DNA of 64,000 nucleotides from positions 62,001-126,000 of the forward strand of contig SCSM01000040.1 in assembly GCA_004322215.1 (NCBI GenBank), given 5' to 3'. Source of the DNA: Bacteroidota bacterium (GTDB taxonomy: Bacteria > Bacteroidota > Ignavibacteria > Kapaibacteriales > UBA2268). The notes under the pieces are model-generated. The model ran no database searches. It had not been told where the DNA came from and was given only the letters and a program-made list of their open reading frames with translations. Both the position numbers and the translations under genes were made by a program. Below are positions 1 through 7,536 of this stretch, one piece after another. Within the stretch, counting starts at the first letter, position 1. Each line of letters begins with the position of its first letter.

Positions 1-1
1 C

Positions 2-370
2 AGAGGCATCTGGGATTTCAAAATCGTAAACTTCGGCAAATTTACCGATGTCAGCGATAAGCAAAATAATGATATACCGAAAATCGAACTTAGTTGCTAT
101 CCGAATCCATTCAGTGAAAAAGTATCTATTGACGTAAACTGTACAAAACTTTCGCATTATAACATTCGCATTTACGATTTACCCGGACACCTTGTGAAAG
201 AATTATATTCCGGCATTTTGAATGAAGGTACAAAAAATTTTGAATGGGACAGCAGGGCATCGGACGGTATCGGACTTCCTTCCGGCACTTATATACTAAC
301 AGTTTCATCCGAAGGTTACACGAATTATGCGAAATTAATTTTCGATTCGTTTCTTGGCATTGGGGAATGA
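2..370 (+). CDS. C-terminal end of a T9SS-secreted protein (5' truncated by window)
   Basis: The window opens inside this gene, so only the last 122 codons and the TGA at 368-370 are visible. The visible part is a type IX secretion C-terminal sorting domain. It has the CYPNPFSEKVSID opening strand, the IRIYDLPGHLVKELYSG strand pair, the WDSRASDG turn that resembles FlgD Ig-like domains, and the GTYILTVSSEGY closing strand. In this family the domain is recognised by the outer-membrane T9SS and removed or anchored after export. The function of the missing N-terminal part cannot be seen. Confidence 0.85.
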   Translation, partial: RGIWDFKIVNFGKFTDVSDKQNNDIPKIELSCYPNPFSEKVSIDVNCTKLSHYNIRIYDLPGHLVKELYSGILNEGTKNFEWDSRASDGIGLPSGTYILTVSSEGYTNYAKLIFDSFLGIGE

Positions 371-428
371 ATAATGAATAGTAAAAATCGAATTATCATT
401 AAAAGTATAAATAATAATAGGAGTTTAA

Positions 429-722
429 ATGATTATTGTAAGAGATGTATTCCAGTTAAAATTCGGTAAGGCAAAAGATGCTTTATCGCTGATGAAGCCA
501 CTTATTAAAAAAATGAATGACAATGGCACAGGCAAGTTCAGGTTATTAACCGACCTGGTCGGTAATTATTATACTTTGGTTATCGAAGGAAGTTATGGCT
601 CGATGGAGGAATACCTGAAAGTGCATGAACAATCAAATGATGTTGGCTGGGATGAAGTATATCCAAAATTTGTAGAACTTGTTATGAACGGTTACCGTGA
701 CATTTGGACTGTTGAGGAATAA
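429..722 (+). CDS. Small dimeric alpha/beta-barrel (NIPSNAP-like) protein
   Basis: This 97-residue cytoplasmic protein has no signal peptide or membrane segment. Its order of elements (MIIVRDVFQLKFGKAKDAL, then a helix, then YTLVIEGSYGSMEEYLK and a final helix) resembles ferredoxin-like dimeric alpha/beta-barrel proteins of the NIPSNAP/EthD type. In those proteins the sequence gives little clue to a substrate. A good ribosome binding site, AGGAG at 419-423, lies 6 bases before the ATG. It follows the upstream secreted-protein gene by 58 bases and may be transcribed alone. The fold assignment is by eye and no function is claimed. Confidence 0.7.
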   Translation: MIIVRDVFQLKFGKAKDALSLMKPLIKKMNDNGTGKFRLLTDLVGNYYTLVIEGSYGSMEEYLKVHEQSNDVGWDEVYPKFVELVMNGYRDIWTVEE

Positions 723-738
723 TTATAAATTGCGGATT

Positions 739-885
739 TGGAATATTTGTCACATTTTGTCATAGTTTGCCACACTTTTTTTTATTTTTACATTGCTAAC
801 TGGAAATAATATTGATTTGTAAGGAGTTAGAATATTACGCAAGTGGAATTTTTGTCACATTTTGTCATAGTTTGTCATAGTGATG
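739..885. repeat. Two copies of a 31-bp block made of 10-bp-spaced TTTGTCA units
   Basis: A block beginning TGGAATATTTGTCACATTTT at 739-769 recurs almost unchanged at 844-874. Inside each block the heptamer TTTGTCA (or TTTGCCA) recurs every 10 bases: two full units plus TTTGCCA in the first copy, three in the second, followed by TGATGTCAC. The 10-bp spacing puts the units on one face of the helix. No adjacent promoter is evident. Confidence 0.6.
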
Positions 886-999
886 TCACTTTTGGAGTGA
901 AAAAAGGTGACAGGTTTAAGAAATTTTGAATTTTGAATTTTAAATTTTGAATTGTGGATATACTAAATTTATAATCCCTCTTGATTTATAATCCCTCTT

Positions 1000-1021
1000 G
1001 GGGCAATTCGTGAATTGCCCC
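1000..1021. repeat. Palindromic repeat, GGGGCAATTC family (intergenic copy)
   Basis: A near-perfect palindrome of arms GGGGCAATTC and GAATTGCCCC, followed by TACATTTAG. The same element, including the flank that reads AAATGTAGGGGC on the minus strand, occurs at 51680-51707 and 56906-56929 inside genes. Confidence 0.8.
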
Positions 1022-1135
1022 TACATTTAGCGAATCTGGTTTATCAAAGAACAAAGCGGGGCAAAGATAAGGATGTGGGAATGATATAAAAATAAAATGG
1101 TTTTAAAAGGATTTTAAAATTGATTTTGTTTTATA

Positions 1136-1166
1136 CACCTACCCAAACCCTTCCTCGCAGGAAGGG
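1136..1166 (-). repeat. Short palindromic repeat, AGGAAGGGTTYGGG family
   Basis: Read on the minus strand, CCTTCCT and AGGAAGG arms are followed by GTTTGGGTAGGTG. The same layout, with tail GTTCGGGAAGGTG, occurs on the plus strand at 58251-58278. This supports a dispersed family rather than a chance hairpin. Confidence 0.55.
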
Positions 1167-1420
1167 AAATTTTGGTTCAGGCAAAGACGGAAAGGACAGG
1201 AAGGACGCAAATTGTCTGAACAGGATTTTCTTGATTAAAGGATGGACAGGATTATTTTTAAAAAAGCTCTCAACCCTACCCTTCTCCCAGTGGTAGAAGG
1301 AAAAAAGGATATATGAAATTTATTATTGGAAAATGGCTGTGTCGCAATTTGGGAGTTGGGAATTGGGACTGGGGGAGTGCGAGAGCGGTTGAATCTCACA
1401 CGCTCACACACACCCCCTGA

Positions 1421-1440
1421 CCCCCTCTTTTTAGAGGGGG
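1421..1440. repeat. Hairpin CCCCCTCT / AGAGGGGG
   Basis: An 8-bp GC-rich stem with a TTTT loop, preceded by CACCCCCTGA. It belongs in style with the C-rich and G-rich hairpins at 4015-4036 and 10463-10484. It lies 60 bp beyond the 3' end of the minus-strand gene that ends at 1501, so it could act as its terminator. There is no clean U-tract. Confidence 0.5.
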
Positions 1441-1500
1441 GGAAAGCGGGCGGAGCCGCAAAAGAAAATGGCTGTGCTGGGGATTAATAGGATTATATAC

Positions 1501-2475
1501 TTAAACAATACAATGTTGAATAAAAATCATAATAAGATTCAGTACTAATCTTGCAATATGCTCATTTGCATATTCTATTTTTGGATGTGGGTCACCTGAT
1601 TCTTGCCTTTTTTGCATTAAATAGGATTGAATTTCTTTGAGTACATTTATTGAAAAAGAATCATCAGGAATTAATGATTTTTTTTGTGCTGATTTTATTA
1701 AATCACTTAAATCTCCTTTTCCAGTTTTACCAAAAACAATGATTTGTAAGAAACCTTGAAGAGCTGAAATTGCGTGTGTTATACAACTGCTATAACCTTG
1801 TGGTGTTTTTTCTTGAAATTCTCTGAATGCATCAAAGAAATCCCTATTTACTGGTGCCCACTTTTTATTAGATAAATAAGACAAAACTGGAACATATATA
1901 TCTTCAGTGATTTTTTTATCTTGGCGAAAAACTAAACCATTCCTTGTTAGAAGAACATTTAAACTAAAATGTTCAAATATATCATTGAAATCTTTAGCAA
2001 ATTCATCAAATTTTTTAAATGCAAGGTTTAAGTATTTTTCTTTTTCTTTTTTACCTCTTGCTTTTTCTGATAAATCTAATGATTTAACATCTAAAATATT
2101 AAATACTAAGATAGAAAACATTTCATAAACGATATCCTGATTTTTTTGATTAAAAATATTATAAAAATCAATAAATGAAGTTTTAAGACAGCAATGAAGA
2201 AATTTTTTTCCCCATTGGGTTGCTTCTGTATGCGGACCACCATGAACTAGTAAACTAATTCCATAACTTTGGTTTTTATTATTCTCATTTAAATAATAAA
2301 TAGAATAATATATATAACTTGATTCTTTAAACCAATCTTTATTTACAAAGTAATACCATATTTTTTCTTTTTCTTCAATTTTAAGGGAATCCCAATCTCT
2401 CATCCCTAAATCTGGAGAAATATTTTTTTTGGCTTCAGGGTTGTAATCACTCCATAATTTGAAAGACGTTTTCAT
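1501..2475 (-). CDS. Uncharacterised protein, possible Abi_C/HEPN-like C-terminus
   Basis: This 324-residue soluble protein is visibly more AT-rich than the nos or sppA genes nearby. I do not recognise the family with confidence. The C-terminal stretch SGDPHPKIEYANEHIARL followed by a hydrophobic helix (VLNLIMIFIQHCIV) recalls the abortive-infection C-terminal (Abi_C) or HEPN-type pattern, in which a short R/S-G-D-x-H segment precedes a helix. The match is weak and lacks a clear RxxxxH. The start is ATG at 2475. It is the last of three minus-strand genes (with 2547-3272 and 3274-3768), 71 bp after the preceding one. A role in phage defence is only a suggestion from the context of AT-rich accessory genes and a broken methyltransferase. 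Confidence 0.6.
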   Translation of the reverse strand: MKTSFKLWSDYNPEAKKNISPDLGMRDWDSLKIEEKEKIWYYFVNKDWFKESSYIYYSIYYLNENNKNQSYGISLLVHGGPHTEATQWGKKFLHCCLKTSFIDFYNIFNQKNQDIVYEMFSILVFNILDVKSLDLSEKARGKKEKEKYLNLAFKKFDEFAKDFNDIFEHFSLNVLLTRNGLVFRQDKKITEDIYVPVLSYLSNKKWAPVNRDFFDAFREFQEKTPQGYSSCITHAISALQGFLQIIVFGKTGKGDLSDLIKSAQKKSLIPDDSFSINVLKEIQSYLMQKRQESGDPHPKIEYANEHIARLVLNLIMIFIQHCIV

Positions 2476-2546
2476 ATAGTTATAGCAATAATAATATTAA
2501 AAACATTAATGTCAGAAATATTTAATTAAAAATTTAATTATTTTTT

Positions 2547-3272
2547 TCATTCAATCATACTTAAACAGCTATCTGTGGAAATCATCCCTTCATAATACAA
2601 GGAAATTTCTTCAATCCGAGCTCTTCTCCAAGATGAAATAAAAGCATTAATTTTTATTTTTTTTCCTTTTACAAATAAATTAAACCAATTTATATTTTTA
2701 GGTGTTTTCATTTCAGAATATGGTTTATTTGGTAAATAGGGAATATTATCTAATTTATAAAATAAAATAGTTTGAGTACTTTTAAGAAAATTATTTGTAT
2801 CTATTTTTATTGTATCTGGTAAAGGTAATGATTCTGGCCTAAATAGATGACCACCAAAATTATTCATTTTTATATAAATACTTTCCCAACTTGTAAACGG
2901 TTGTTTGTTTACCGAAACTCTAACAAATAAATATCCTTTTATAATATCTTCATTAATTAAAATAACTTTTTGAATAGATTTAACACTGTCTTTTTTTCTT
3001 GGTGTCCAACTATCCATAGTATCAATTATATTCAATTTCTTCATATTTTTCATTAAAAAGTAATCTGGGAATTTTTCCTTAATTATATTTATGTTATTTA
3101 ATGAATCAAAAAATTTTTGTTTCATTGATAAAGAATCTTCTAAATTTTGATTAATTATTAAATCATTTTTAAAAGATTTATATATATTGCCAAGATATAT
3201 CATTCCACCTAATGTAATAATTAGGTAAATAATTGGCAATAAAGTATGTTTAAAAAATTTTTTGTTTTCCAT
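2547..3272 (-). CDS. Uncharacterised single-pass membrane protein
   Basis: A 241-residue protein with one N-terminal membrane segment (TLLPIIYLIITLGGMIYLG, about residues 10-28) and a large polar region predicted outside the cytoplasm. The likely start is ATG at 3272, immediately after the TAA of the upstream gene (3274-3276). A TTG at 3284 would extend it by four residues and overlap that gene. No known domain is recognised. The tight spacing to the upstream membrane protein implies co-translation and perhaps a two-protein membrane complex. Base composition is very AT-rich, as in its two neighbours, which suggests shared acquisition. Confidence 0.65.
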   Translation of the reverse strand: MENKKFFKHTLLPIIYLIITLGGMIYLGNIYKSFKNDLIINQNLEDSLSMKQKFFDSLNNINIIKEKFPDYFLMKNMKKLNIIDTMDSWTPRKKDSVKSIQKVILINEDIIKGYLFVRVSVNKQPFTSWESIYIKMNNFGGHLFRPESLPLPDTIKIDTNNFLKSTQTILFYKLDNIPYLPNKPYSEMKTPKNINWFNLFVKGKKIKINAFISSWRRARIEEISLYYEGMISTDSCLSMIE

Positions 3273-3273
3273 A

Positions 3274-3768
3274 TTAATACACAATTAAAATAAATGTTAA
3301 TAATAGATAAAGAAAACCAATGATATTTGGTATTATTATTCCATAATTATTTATTTCATAATTTATATCGTTATTTAAATCATTATTTATTTTATTCCAA
3401 CCCTTCTTTCTTATAAAAAATGAAACAATAAAAAGTCCACCAATATATAAAATTGGTAATAAAATGGAAATTATAATAATGATATTAATTATTTTCTCGG
3501 AATTAATTTTATTATATTCGCTATAAATTATATAATATTTCAATTTTTTTAATATATCTAATGAATAGGTAAATAATAAAACAATTGAAGTAATAATAAT
3601 ATTCAATCCTATAAAAAAATCTTCTTTCTTTATAAATTTATCTCTATCTTTTCTACTATTTAATTTCATAAAAATTGAAATTATTATAGTTCCTATTGGG
3701 AATGCAATGTATCTAAATTGATCACTAAATATTAAATCAATTAATTTTTCAATAATTTTTTCCTTCAA
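3274..3768 (-). CDS. Uncharacterised four-helix membrane protein (TTG start)
   Basis: A 164-residue, strongly AT-biased protein with four membrane segments: near residues 16-34, 48-68, about 95-115 and the C-terminal FLYLLLTFILIVY. The only in-frame start that fits is TTG at 3766-3768. It is supported by an unusually strong GGAGGAGGG ribosome binding site at 3772-3780 on the minus strand. That site lies inside the collapsed methyltransferase reading frame, whose TGA (3765-3767) overlaps the TTG. It heads a three-gene minus-strand block. No family is recognised. Confidence 0.6.
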   Translation of the reverse strand: MKEKIIEKLIDLIFSDQFRYIAFPIGTIIISIFMKLNSRKDRDKFIKKEDFFIGLNIIITSIVLLFTYSLDILKKLKYYIIYSEYNKINSEKIINIIIIISILLPILYIGGLFIVSFFIRKKGWNKINNDLNNDINYEINNYGIIIPNIIGFLYLLLTFILIVY

Positions 3769-3926
3769 AATAATCCCTCCTCCTTCACACCATTATCCAA
3801 TCGCTTGGTTGCACTTTTGAAAGTCAGCATTTCACCTAAGCCGGGGAGGCGGACGGTTTTGACCGGGTGCTGTTTGTTCAGTTCCTTGAGTACATCGAGC
3901 GAGTCGCCGAAATAGAGTGTGTTCAT
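3765..3926 (-). pseudogene. Collapsed DNA methyltransferase remnant (N-terminus joined to C-terminus)
   Basis: A 53-codon minus-strand frame opens with MNTLYFGDSLDVLKEL. This closely matches the first strand and helix of many site-specific DNA methyltransferases (MNxLYxGDxLDxL). It then passes directly into a basic tail, EMLTFKSATKRL ... KEEGLF, of the kind seen at the ends of such enzymes. All catalytic motifs (DPPY or SPPY, FxGxG) are absent, so a large internal in-frame deletion is the simplest reading. Its stop codon overlaps the TTG start of the downstream membrane protein, so it may survive only as a translated leader. The family assignment rests on the first 16 residues. Confidence 0.5.
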
Positions 3927-4014
3927 TGAAAGCTACCGATTATAAATATAAATAATTGATAAAATTAAGAAGAAAATGTATGAAAGTCAAGTGTTTTTTT
4001 CACCTCACCCCCAA

Positions 4015-4036
4015 CCCCTCTCCAAGAGGAGAGGGG
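4015..4036. repeat. Hairpin CCCCTCTCC / GGAGAGGGG
   Basis: A perfect 9-bp GC-rich stem with loop AAGA, preceded by CACCTCACCCCCAA. It has the same design as the 1421-1440 and 10463-10484 hairpins. Confidence 0.6.
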
Positions 4037-4062
4037 AGAAAATTAATGAGGATTTCCGGCTT

Positions 4063-4090
4063 TGGATTCCGCATCAAGTGCGGAATGACA
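4063..4090. repeat. 28-bp palindrome, TGGAT...TGACA family, copy 1
   Basis: Ends TGGATTCCGC and GCGGAATGACA enclose a short centre (ATCAAGT). Copies of exactly the same 28-bp length and the same outer TGGAT and TGACA ends occur at 11636-11663 and 31929-31956. Their inner arms differ but still pair. Confidence 0.75.
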
Positions 4091-4214
4091 AAGGGGAAAT
4101 TCTTCGACTTCGCAGGGAATATAAAAAAAAAGTCCCTCTCCACCACTGGAGAAGGACTTTCGCTTTATTATTAATCCCCCAAGAATCCCTTTTTGAAAAA
4201 GGGGGAAAATGAAG

Positions 4215-6149
4215 TTAATTAATATCCATATAATACGGCATTGCCATGATTACTCTTTCCTTTTGGGAGATACCCAGGATGTCGAGCATGTAGTTAACCT
4301 GCTGTTTCATTCCATCGGGCATCGAATTGTAAAAGTAATAAACATCATCCCTGCTGACTCCGAATATGGCTGACAGGTTCTTTTTGAAGAAGTTTCCGGT
4401 CGAGGCATCGTCATTTTCTTTTTCAAAACCGAACATACGAAGTAGTGCTGTAACTTCGTCAACCGGCTCGGGATAAATTTTCACACGTACTTTCATTTTT
4501 TCGGGTACACCGATTCTTTTCTTAACAATCGAAATAGCATCGAACAATCCTCCGTTGACATCAACCAGACCGCGTTTAAGAGCATCCTCGCCAGTCCAAA
4601 CTCTTCCTTTTGCGAGTGCGTGTGCCTCTTCGAAAGTCTTATGTCTGTGTTGGGCAACCTTTTGTATGAACCTGTCATAAATCGGTTTGCCAATGTTGTA
4701 CAGCTTTTTCTTTTCAACATCCGAATACGGCAGTAAACCGTTTAATGAATTGGCACCGGGATTCGATGAAATTGTATCAACCGTAATATCGAGCTTGTTC
4801 AATAAACCATGGAAATTCGGTACTGCAAGAATAACACCGATTGAACCGGTTATAGTCGCGGGATGGGCAATAATCGTATCGCAAGCCATCGGAATGTAGT
4901 ATCCGCCTGAGCCGGCAATGTCGCCCATAGAAGCAAAAATCGGTTTCACTTTCTTAGTTTTGATTATTTCATCGCGAATTGCATCGGAAGTGATTACGGA
5001 CCCTCCCGGGCTGTTTATTCTCAGTATGATTGCCTTGACATCTTTGTCTTCTCTTGCTTTCTTAAGGTATTTCACCATTTCTTTTGTGCAGATTACTTTT
5101 TCCGAAGAGAAAGGACTTCCACCTTCGTCCATCACAGAACCTTCCGCAAAAATTATTGCAATTTGATTTTTCTCGCTTGCGAGGTTTTCCTTCTTCACTT
5201 CGGGAAGGTCATCTGTATAATTTGAGACGCTGACCAGTCTCAGCTTTTTGTCTTTATCATCAGGTTTTGTCTTGCCGAATATTTTCTCTTTGAGCATATC
5301 TTTTACATCGGACTCCTGGGCAAATTCATCAATGAAACCGAGTGCCTTAAGAGAATCTGCAGAGTAAACCCCGCGATTCAAAACATCCATAACGAGCTTG
5401 CGGTCCATCTTACGGAAATCAACAACAGCATCAACGAACATTTTCAATCGCTGATTCAAAATGACCTGTAATTGGTAGCGTGATGAGTCGCTGAAATTTT
5501 TCCGCGAGAGTGATTCACCCGCAGATTTGAAATCTTCGAAACCGAGAACGTAAAATTCAATGCCGAGTTTATCGAAAAAGCCCTTAAGAAACATAGATGC
5601 ACCGCCGAAACCGTTCATCTCGAGAATTCCTTCGCTGGGCATATAGATTTTATCTGCAGGCAATGCGAAGTAATAATCCTGCTCTCTCCCGGTTTCAATG
5701 TAAGCATAAATGAATTTTCCTGATTGCTTGAAATCTTTGAGTGCATTCTGAATTTCGTTTGCACGAGCCAATCCCATATTGTTCGGCGTTGATTTAAAGA
5801 ATATACCTTTAATCCTGTTGTCGTCTTTAGCAGCTTTGATAGCAGTTAAAATATCAAAAAAAGTGGCGTGAGATTCTTCACCGAGAAAGTTGAACGGATT
5901 GTTGGATGGAGATTCGCCTACCACCTTACCGAAATCGAGGTAAAGCACCGAATTATCTTTCACTGTAAAGGGTTCTTTTGAAAATGAAGAGCCGATAGCG
6001 CTGAATATACCAATGATTATTGAAAAGAATACAATAAGAACTCCGACCACGATAACAACCGGAATCCACCATCGGGACTTTTTCTGCTGATAAGGCGGGT
6101 AATAACCCGGTGGCATTTGCGGAGCTGATTGAGCTTGATTATCTGCCAT
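4215..6149 (-). CDS. sppA: Signal peptide peptidase SppA, 67K type
   Basis: This 644-residue inner-membrane serine protease is expected to degrade signal peptides after their release. A Pro/Tyr-rich cytoplasmic N-terminus (QMPPGYYPPYQQKK) is followed by one membrane anchor (residues 27-52, WWIPVVIVVGVLIVFF...). Two S49 peptidase domains follow. The probable catalytic lysine is K208 (GFEDFKSAGES) in the first domain. The nucleophile is S414 in GDIAGSGGYY of the second, followed by ATITGSIGV. The Lys-Ser arrangement and total length match the E. coli-type enzyme (K209/S409). The ATG start at 6149 has AGGAGAT at 6157-6163 on the minus strand. The neighbours are unrelated and it looks monocistronic. 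Confidence 0.95.
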   Translation of the reverse strand: MADNQAQSAPQMPPGYYPPYQQKKSRWWIPVVIVVGVLIVFFSIIIGIFSAIGSSFSKEPFTVKDNSVLYLDFGKVVGESPSNNPFNFLGEESHATFFDILTAIKAAKDDNRIKGIFFKSTPNNMGLARANEIQNALKDFKQSGKFIYAYIETGREQDYYFALPADKIYMPSEGILEMNGFGGASMFLKGFFDKLGIEFYVLGFEDFKSAGESLSRKNFSDSSRYQLQVILNQRLKMFVDAVVDFRKMDRKLVMDVLNRGVYSADSLKALGFIDEFAQESDVKDMLKEKIFGKTKPDDKDKKLRLVSVSNYTDDLPEVKKENLASEKNQIAIIFAEGSVMDEGGSPFSSEKVICTKEMVKYLKKAREDKDVKAIILRINSPGGSVITSDAIRDEIIKTKKVKPIFASMGDIAGSGGYYIPMACDTIIAHPATITGSIGVILAVPNFHGLLNKLDITVDTISSNPGANSLNGLLPYSDVEKKKLYNIGKPIYDRFIQKVAQHRHKTFEEAHALAKGRVWTGEDALKRGLVDVNGGLFDAISIVKKRIGVPEKMKVRVKIYPEPVDEVTALLRMFGFEKENDDASTGNFFKKNLSAIFGVSRDDVYYFYNSMPDGMKQQVNYMLDILGISQKERVIMAMPYYMDIN

Positions 6150-6704
6150 ATTGATTTATCTCCTGATTTAATGAATTAAGCTTTTGACTTTATACGATAA
6201 ATATTTAATATAGTTTCGTTGTTTTATAATAAAATACACAGAATAAAAAGTCAAAATAAATAAAATAAGAAATAAAAAGAAAGAGAATGTGAAATATTTG
6301 ATTGAAAATGAGTTCAGATTCAAACGAAGTTGACATATTTGTAAATTTCAATAGGAAAACATTTCGAATTTATAACGGGCTGAAATATTATCTTGAAGAA
6401 TTAATCGGAAAAAAAGTTGATTTGGTTTGTGAAAATACATTAAAATCTTCTTCAGAATGAACCTCCTTCATGATTTCAGAAGTATCTTTAACAATATTAT
6501 CAGCTATAGATTGAATTGTAATTTCGTTTGAATCGAATATTTGTTCTTTAACCATTTTATTAATGATAAAAGTTATTTGATAAATATCTCTGCAAGTACA
6601 AAGTTAAGGATTATACAATAATTAACATTGTAGAATTTACTCTTAAATAATAATATAATGTAGATTAAATTTAAATTTGCAAATATTTTATAAATTAGAT
6701 ATTT
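6150..6704. other. 555-bp AT-rich spacer with a nucleotidyltransferase remnant
   Basis: This spacer separates sppA from the hydroxylase-family gene. Its only recognisable content is the truncated MNT-type nucleotidyltransferase frame at 6308-6460. A 55-codon minus-strand frame at 6388-6555 overlaps that remnant and has no recognisable features. The rest is AT-rich and holds the sppA promoter region. Confidence 0.55.
6308..6460 (+). pseudogene. Truncated MNT-type nucleotidyltransferase (antitoxin-like) fragment
   Basis: A 50-codon frame reads SNEVDIFVNFNRKTFRIYNG, then LKYYLEELIGKKVDLVCENT. This matches the second half of minimal nucleotidyltransferases of MNT/HEPN toxin-antitoxin pairs (SDIDLLVEF ... 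L..YLEELLGRKVDLV). The GSxARGE active-site segment that should precede it is absent from the upstream bases in all three frames. No HEPN partner follows. It is best read as the remains of a lost module. Confidence 0.5.
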
Positions 6705-7316
6705 TCACACTCTCGTTCTGAAAACATAGTCCCACAGTGGCTGGCTGACACCATAGCTCTTTTCGGGTGAAGTATAATGATGCTTCATGTGATTTGTTTT
6801 TATTTTAAGGAAAATTTTGTTTTTGATTGCAGAGTGGTGAACGGCATAATGCATCATGTCGTAGCACAGGTAACCAGATACCAGACCGGCATAGAACGGC
6901 GATTGGAATTGACTGCCGAGTGTGTAATAAGTTATGACATAAAAGATGATTCCTAACGGTATGCTGATTGACGGGGGCATTACTAATCTTTTAGAATCGT
7001 TTGGATAGGCGTGATGAATTCCGTGCATGATGAAACTCAGTTTTATACCTGATTCTGTTTTCGGTTCGTAATGAAAGACAAACCTGTGCAAAAAATATTC
7101 GAGTAAAGACCAAAAAAGTGTTCCAGATATATAAAGAGAAAAAATATTCAAGAATGATAGCTCATTTATGAAAATACTTTTGTACATAAAGAATAAAACT
7201 ACAGGAATATACAGCAACAGAGGCACAGACCAGTGAATCCGCGAAAATACTTCCAAAAAATCACTTTTAAAAAGCCGGATTGTTTCATCCTTATTCGATT
7301 GAAATAGTTTTTCCAT
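6705..7316 (-). CDS. Fatty acid hydroxylase / sterol desaturase superfamily membrane protein
   Basis: A di-iron membrane oxygenase of about 203 residues with the expected histidine clusters: HRFVFH, HGIHHAYP, HYAVHH and HMKHHY. Hydrophobic segments lie between them (LLLYIPVVLFFMYKS, FLNIFSLYISGTLFW and ISIPLGIIFYVITYY). The layout resembles the fatty acid 2-hydroxylase branch, which hydroxylates acyl chains of lipids such as sphingolipids. The substrate here is unknown. ATG at 7316 is preferred. A GTG at 7346 would add ten residues that look non-homologous. The gene is divergent from the Rrf2-type regulator, with a 220-bp shared upstream region. Confidence 0.85.
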   Translation of the reverse strand: MEKLFQSNKDETIRLFKSDFLEVFSRIHWSVPLLLYIPVVLFFMYKSIFINELSFLNIFSLYISGTLFWSLLEYFLHRFVFHYEPKTESGIKLSFIMHGIHHAYPNDSKRLVMPPSISIPLGIIFYVITYYTLGSQFQSPFYAGLVSGYLCYDMMHYAVHHSAIKNKIFLKIKTNHMKHHYTSPEKSYGVSQPLWDYVFRTRV

Positions 7317-7460
7317 AGATACCCAAATAATTTCAGAAGAATACACGTAAAAATTAATACAAAATTTTAGTGTTGGCTAAATAATTATGTAAGTCATTGA
7401 ATAATAAATTATTATAAATGACAATCCGAATATTTCAGAAATAAAATATATAAAAAATAT

Positions 7461-7496
7461 TTAATAAAATTTTGCAACTAAAAAAATTTTATTTAA
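7461..7496. promoter_or_regulatory. Inverted repeat upstream of the Rrf2-type regulator
   Basis: TTAATAAAATTTT (7461-7473) and AAAATTTTATTTAA (7483-7496) form a 13-bp inverted repeat, off by one base, 40 bp before the regulator gene and between two divergent genes. It could be an autoregulatory operator or simply an AT-rich coincidence. Confidence 0.3.
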
Positions 7497-7536
7497 TTTC
7501 GGATAAAAGAGTCTTTAATTCTTTTTTAAAATTGTT

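Larger units (their letters stand above)
723..1500. other. Repeat-rich intergenic region, no gene seen
   Basis: This 778-bp spacer has no convincing gene. It contains a twice-repeated TTTGTCA block (739-885), an AT repeat built from ATTTTGAA units near 925-955, three palindromes (1000-1021, 1136-1166, 1421-1440), and a degenerate segment around 1195-1255 (GAACAGGATTTTCTTGATT and GGATGGACAGGATT). That segment resembles widely dispersed intergenic repeats of FCB genomes. The spacer looks like a landing site for short repeats. Confidence 0.6.
3927..4214. other. Short spacer filled with palindromic repeats
   Basis: About 290 bp between the methyltransferase remnant and the sppA stop. It contains hairpins at 4015-4036 and 4063-4090 and a CCCCCAAGAATCCC / AAAGGGGG inverted pair near 4177-4206, just beyond the sppA stop. 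Short reading frames across it are by-products of the repeats: DFRLWIPHQVRND is the translation of the 4063-4090 palindrome. Confidence 0.6.

Noticed and set aside
3956-4212. Two overlapping plus-strand reading frames of 72 and 78 codons
   Set aside because: They consist of translated palindromes (DFRLWIPHQVRND, PHPQPLSKRRGE and similar), which recur wherever these repeats occur. There is no coding bias or ribosome binding site.
6388-6555. A 55-codon minus-strand frame (MVKEQIFDSNEITIQSIADN...)
   Set aside because: It overlaps the nucleotidyltransferase remnant on the other strand, matches nothing I know, and has no ribosome binding site. It may be chance in AT-rich DNA.
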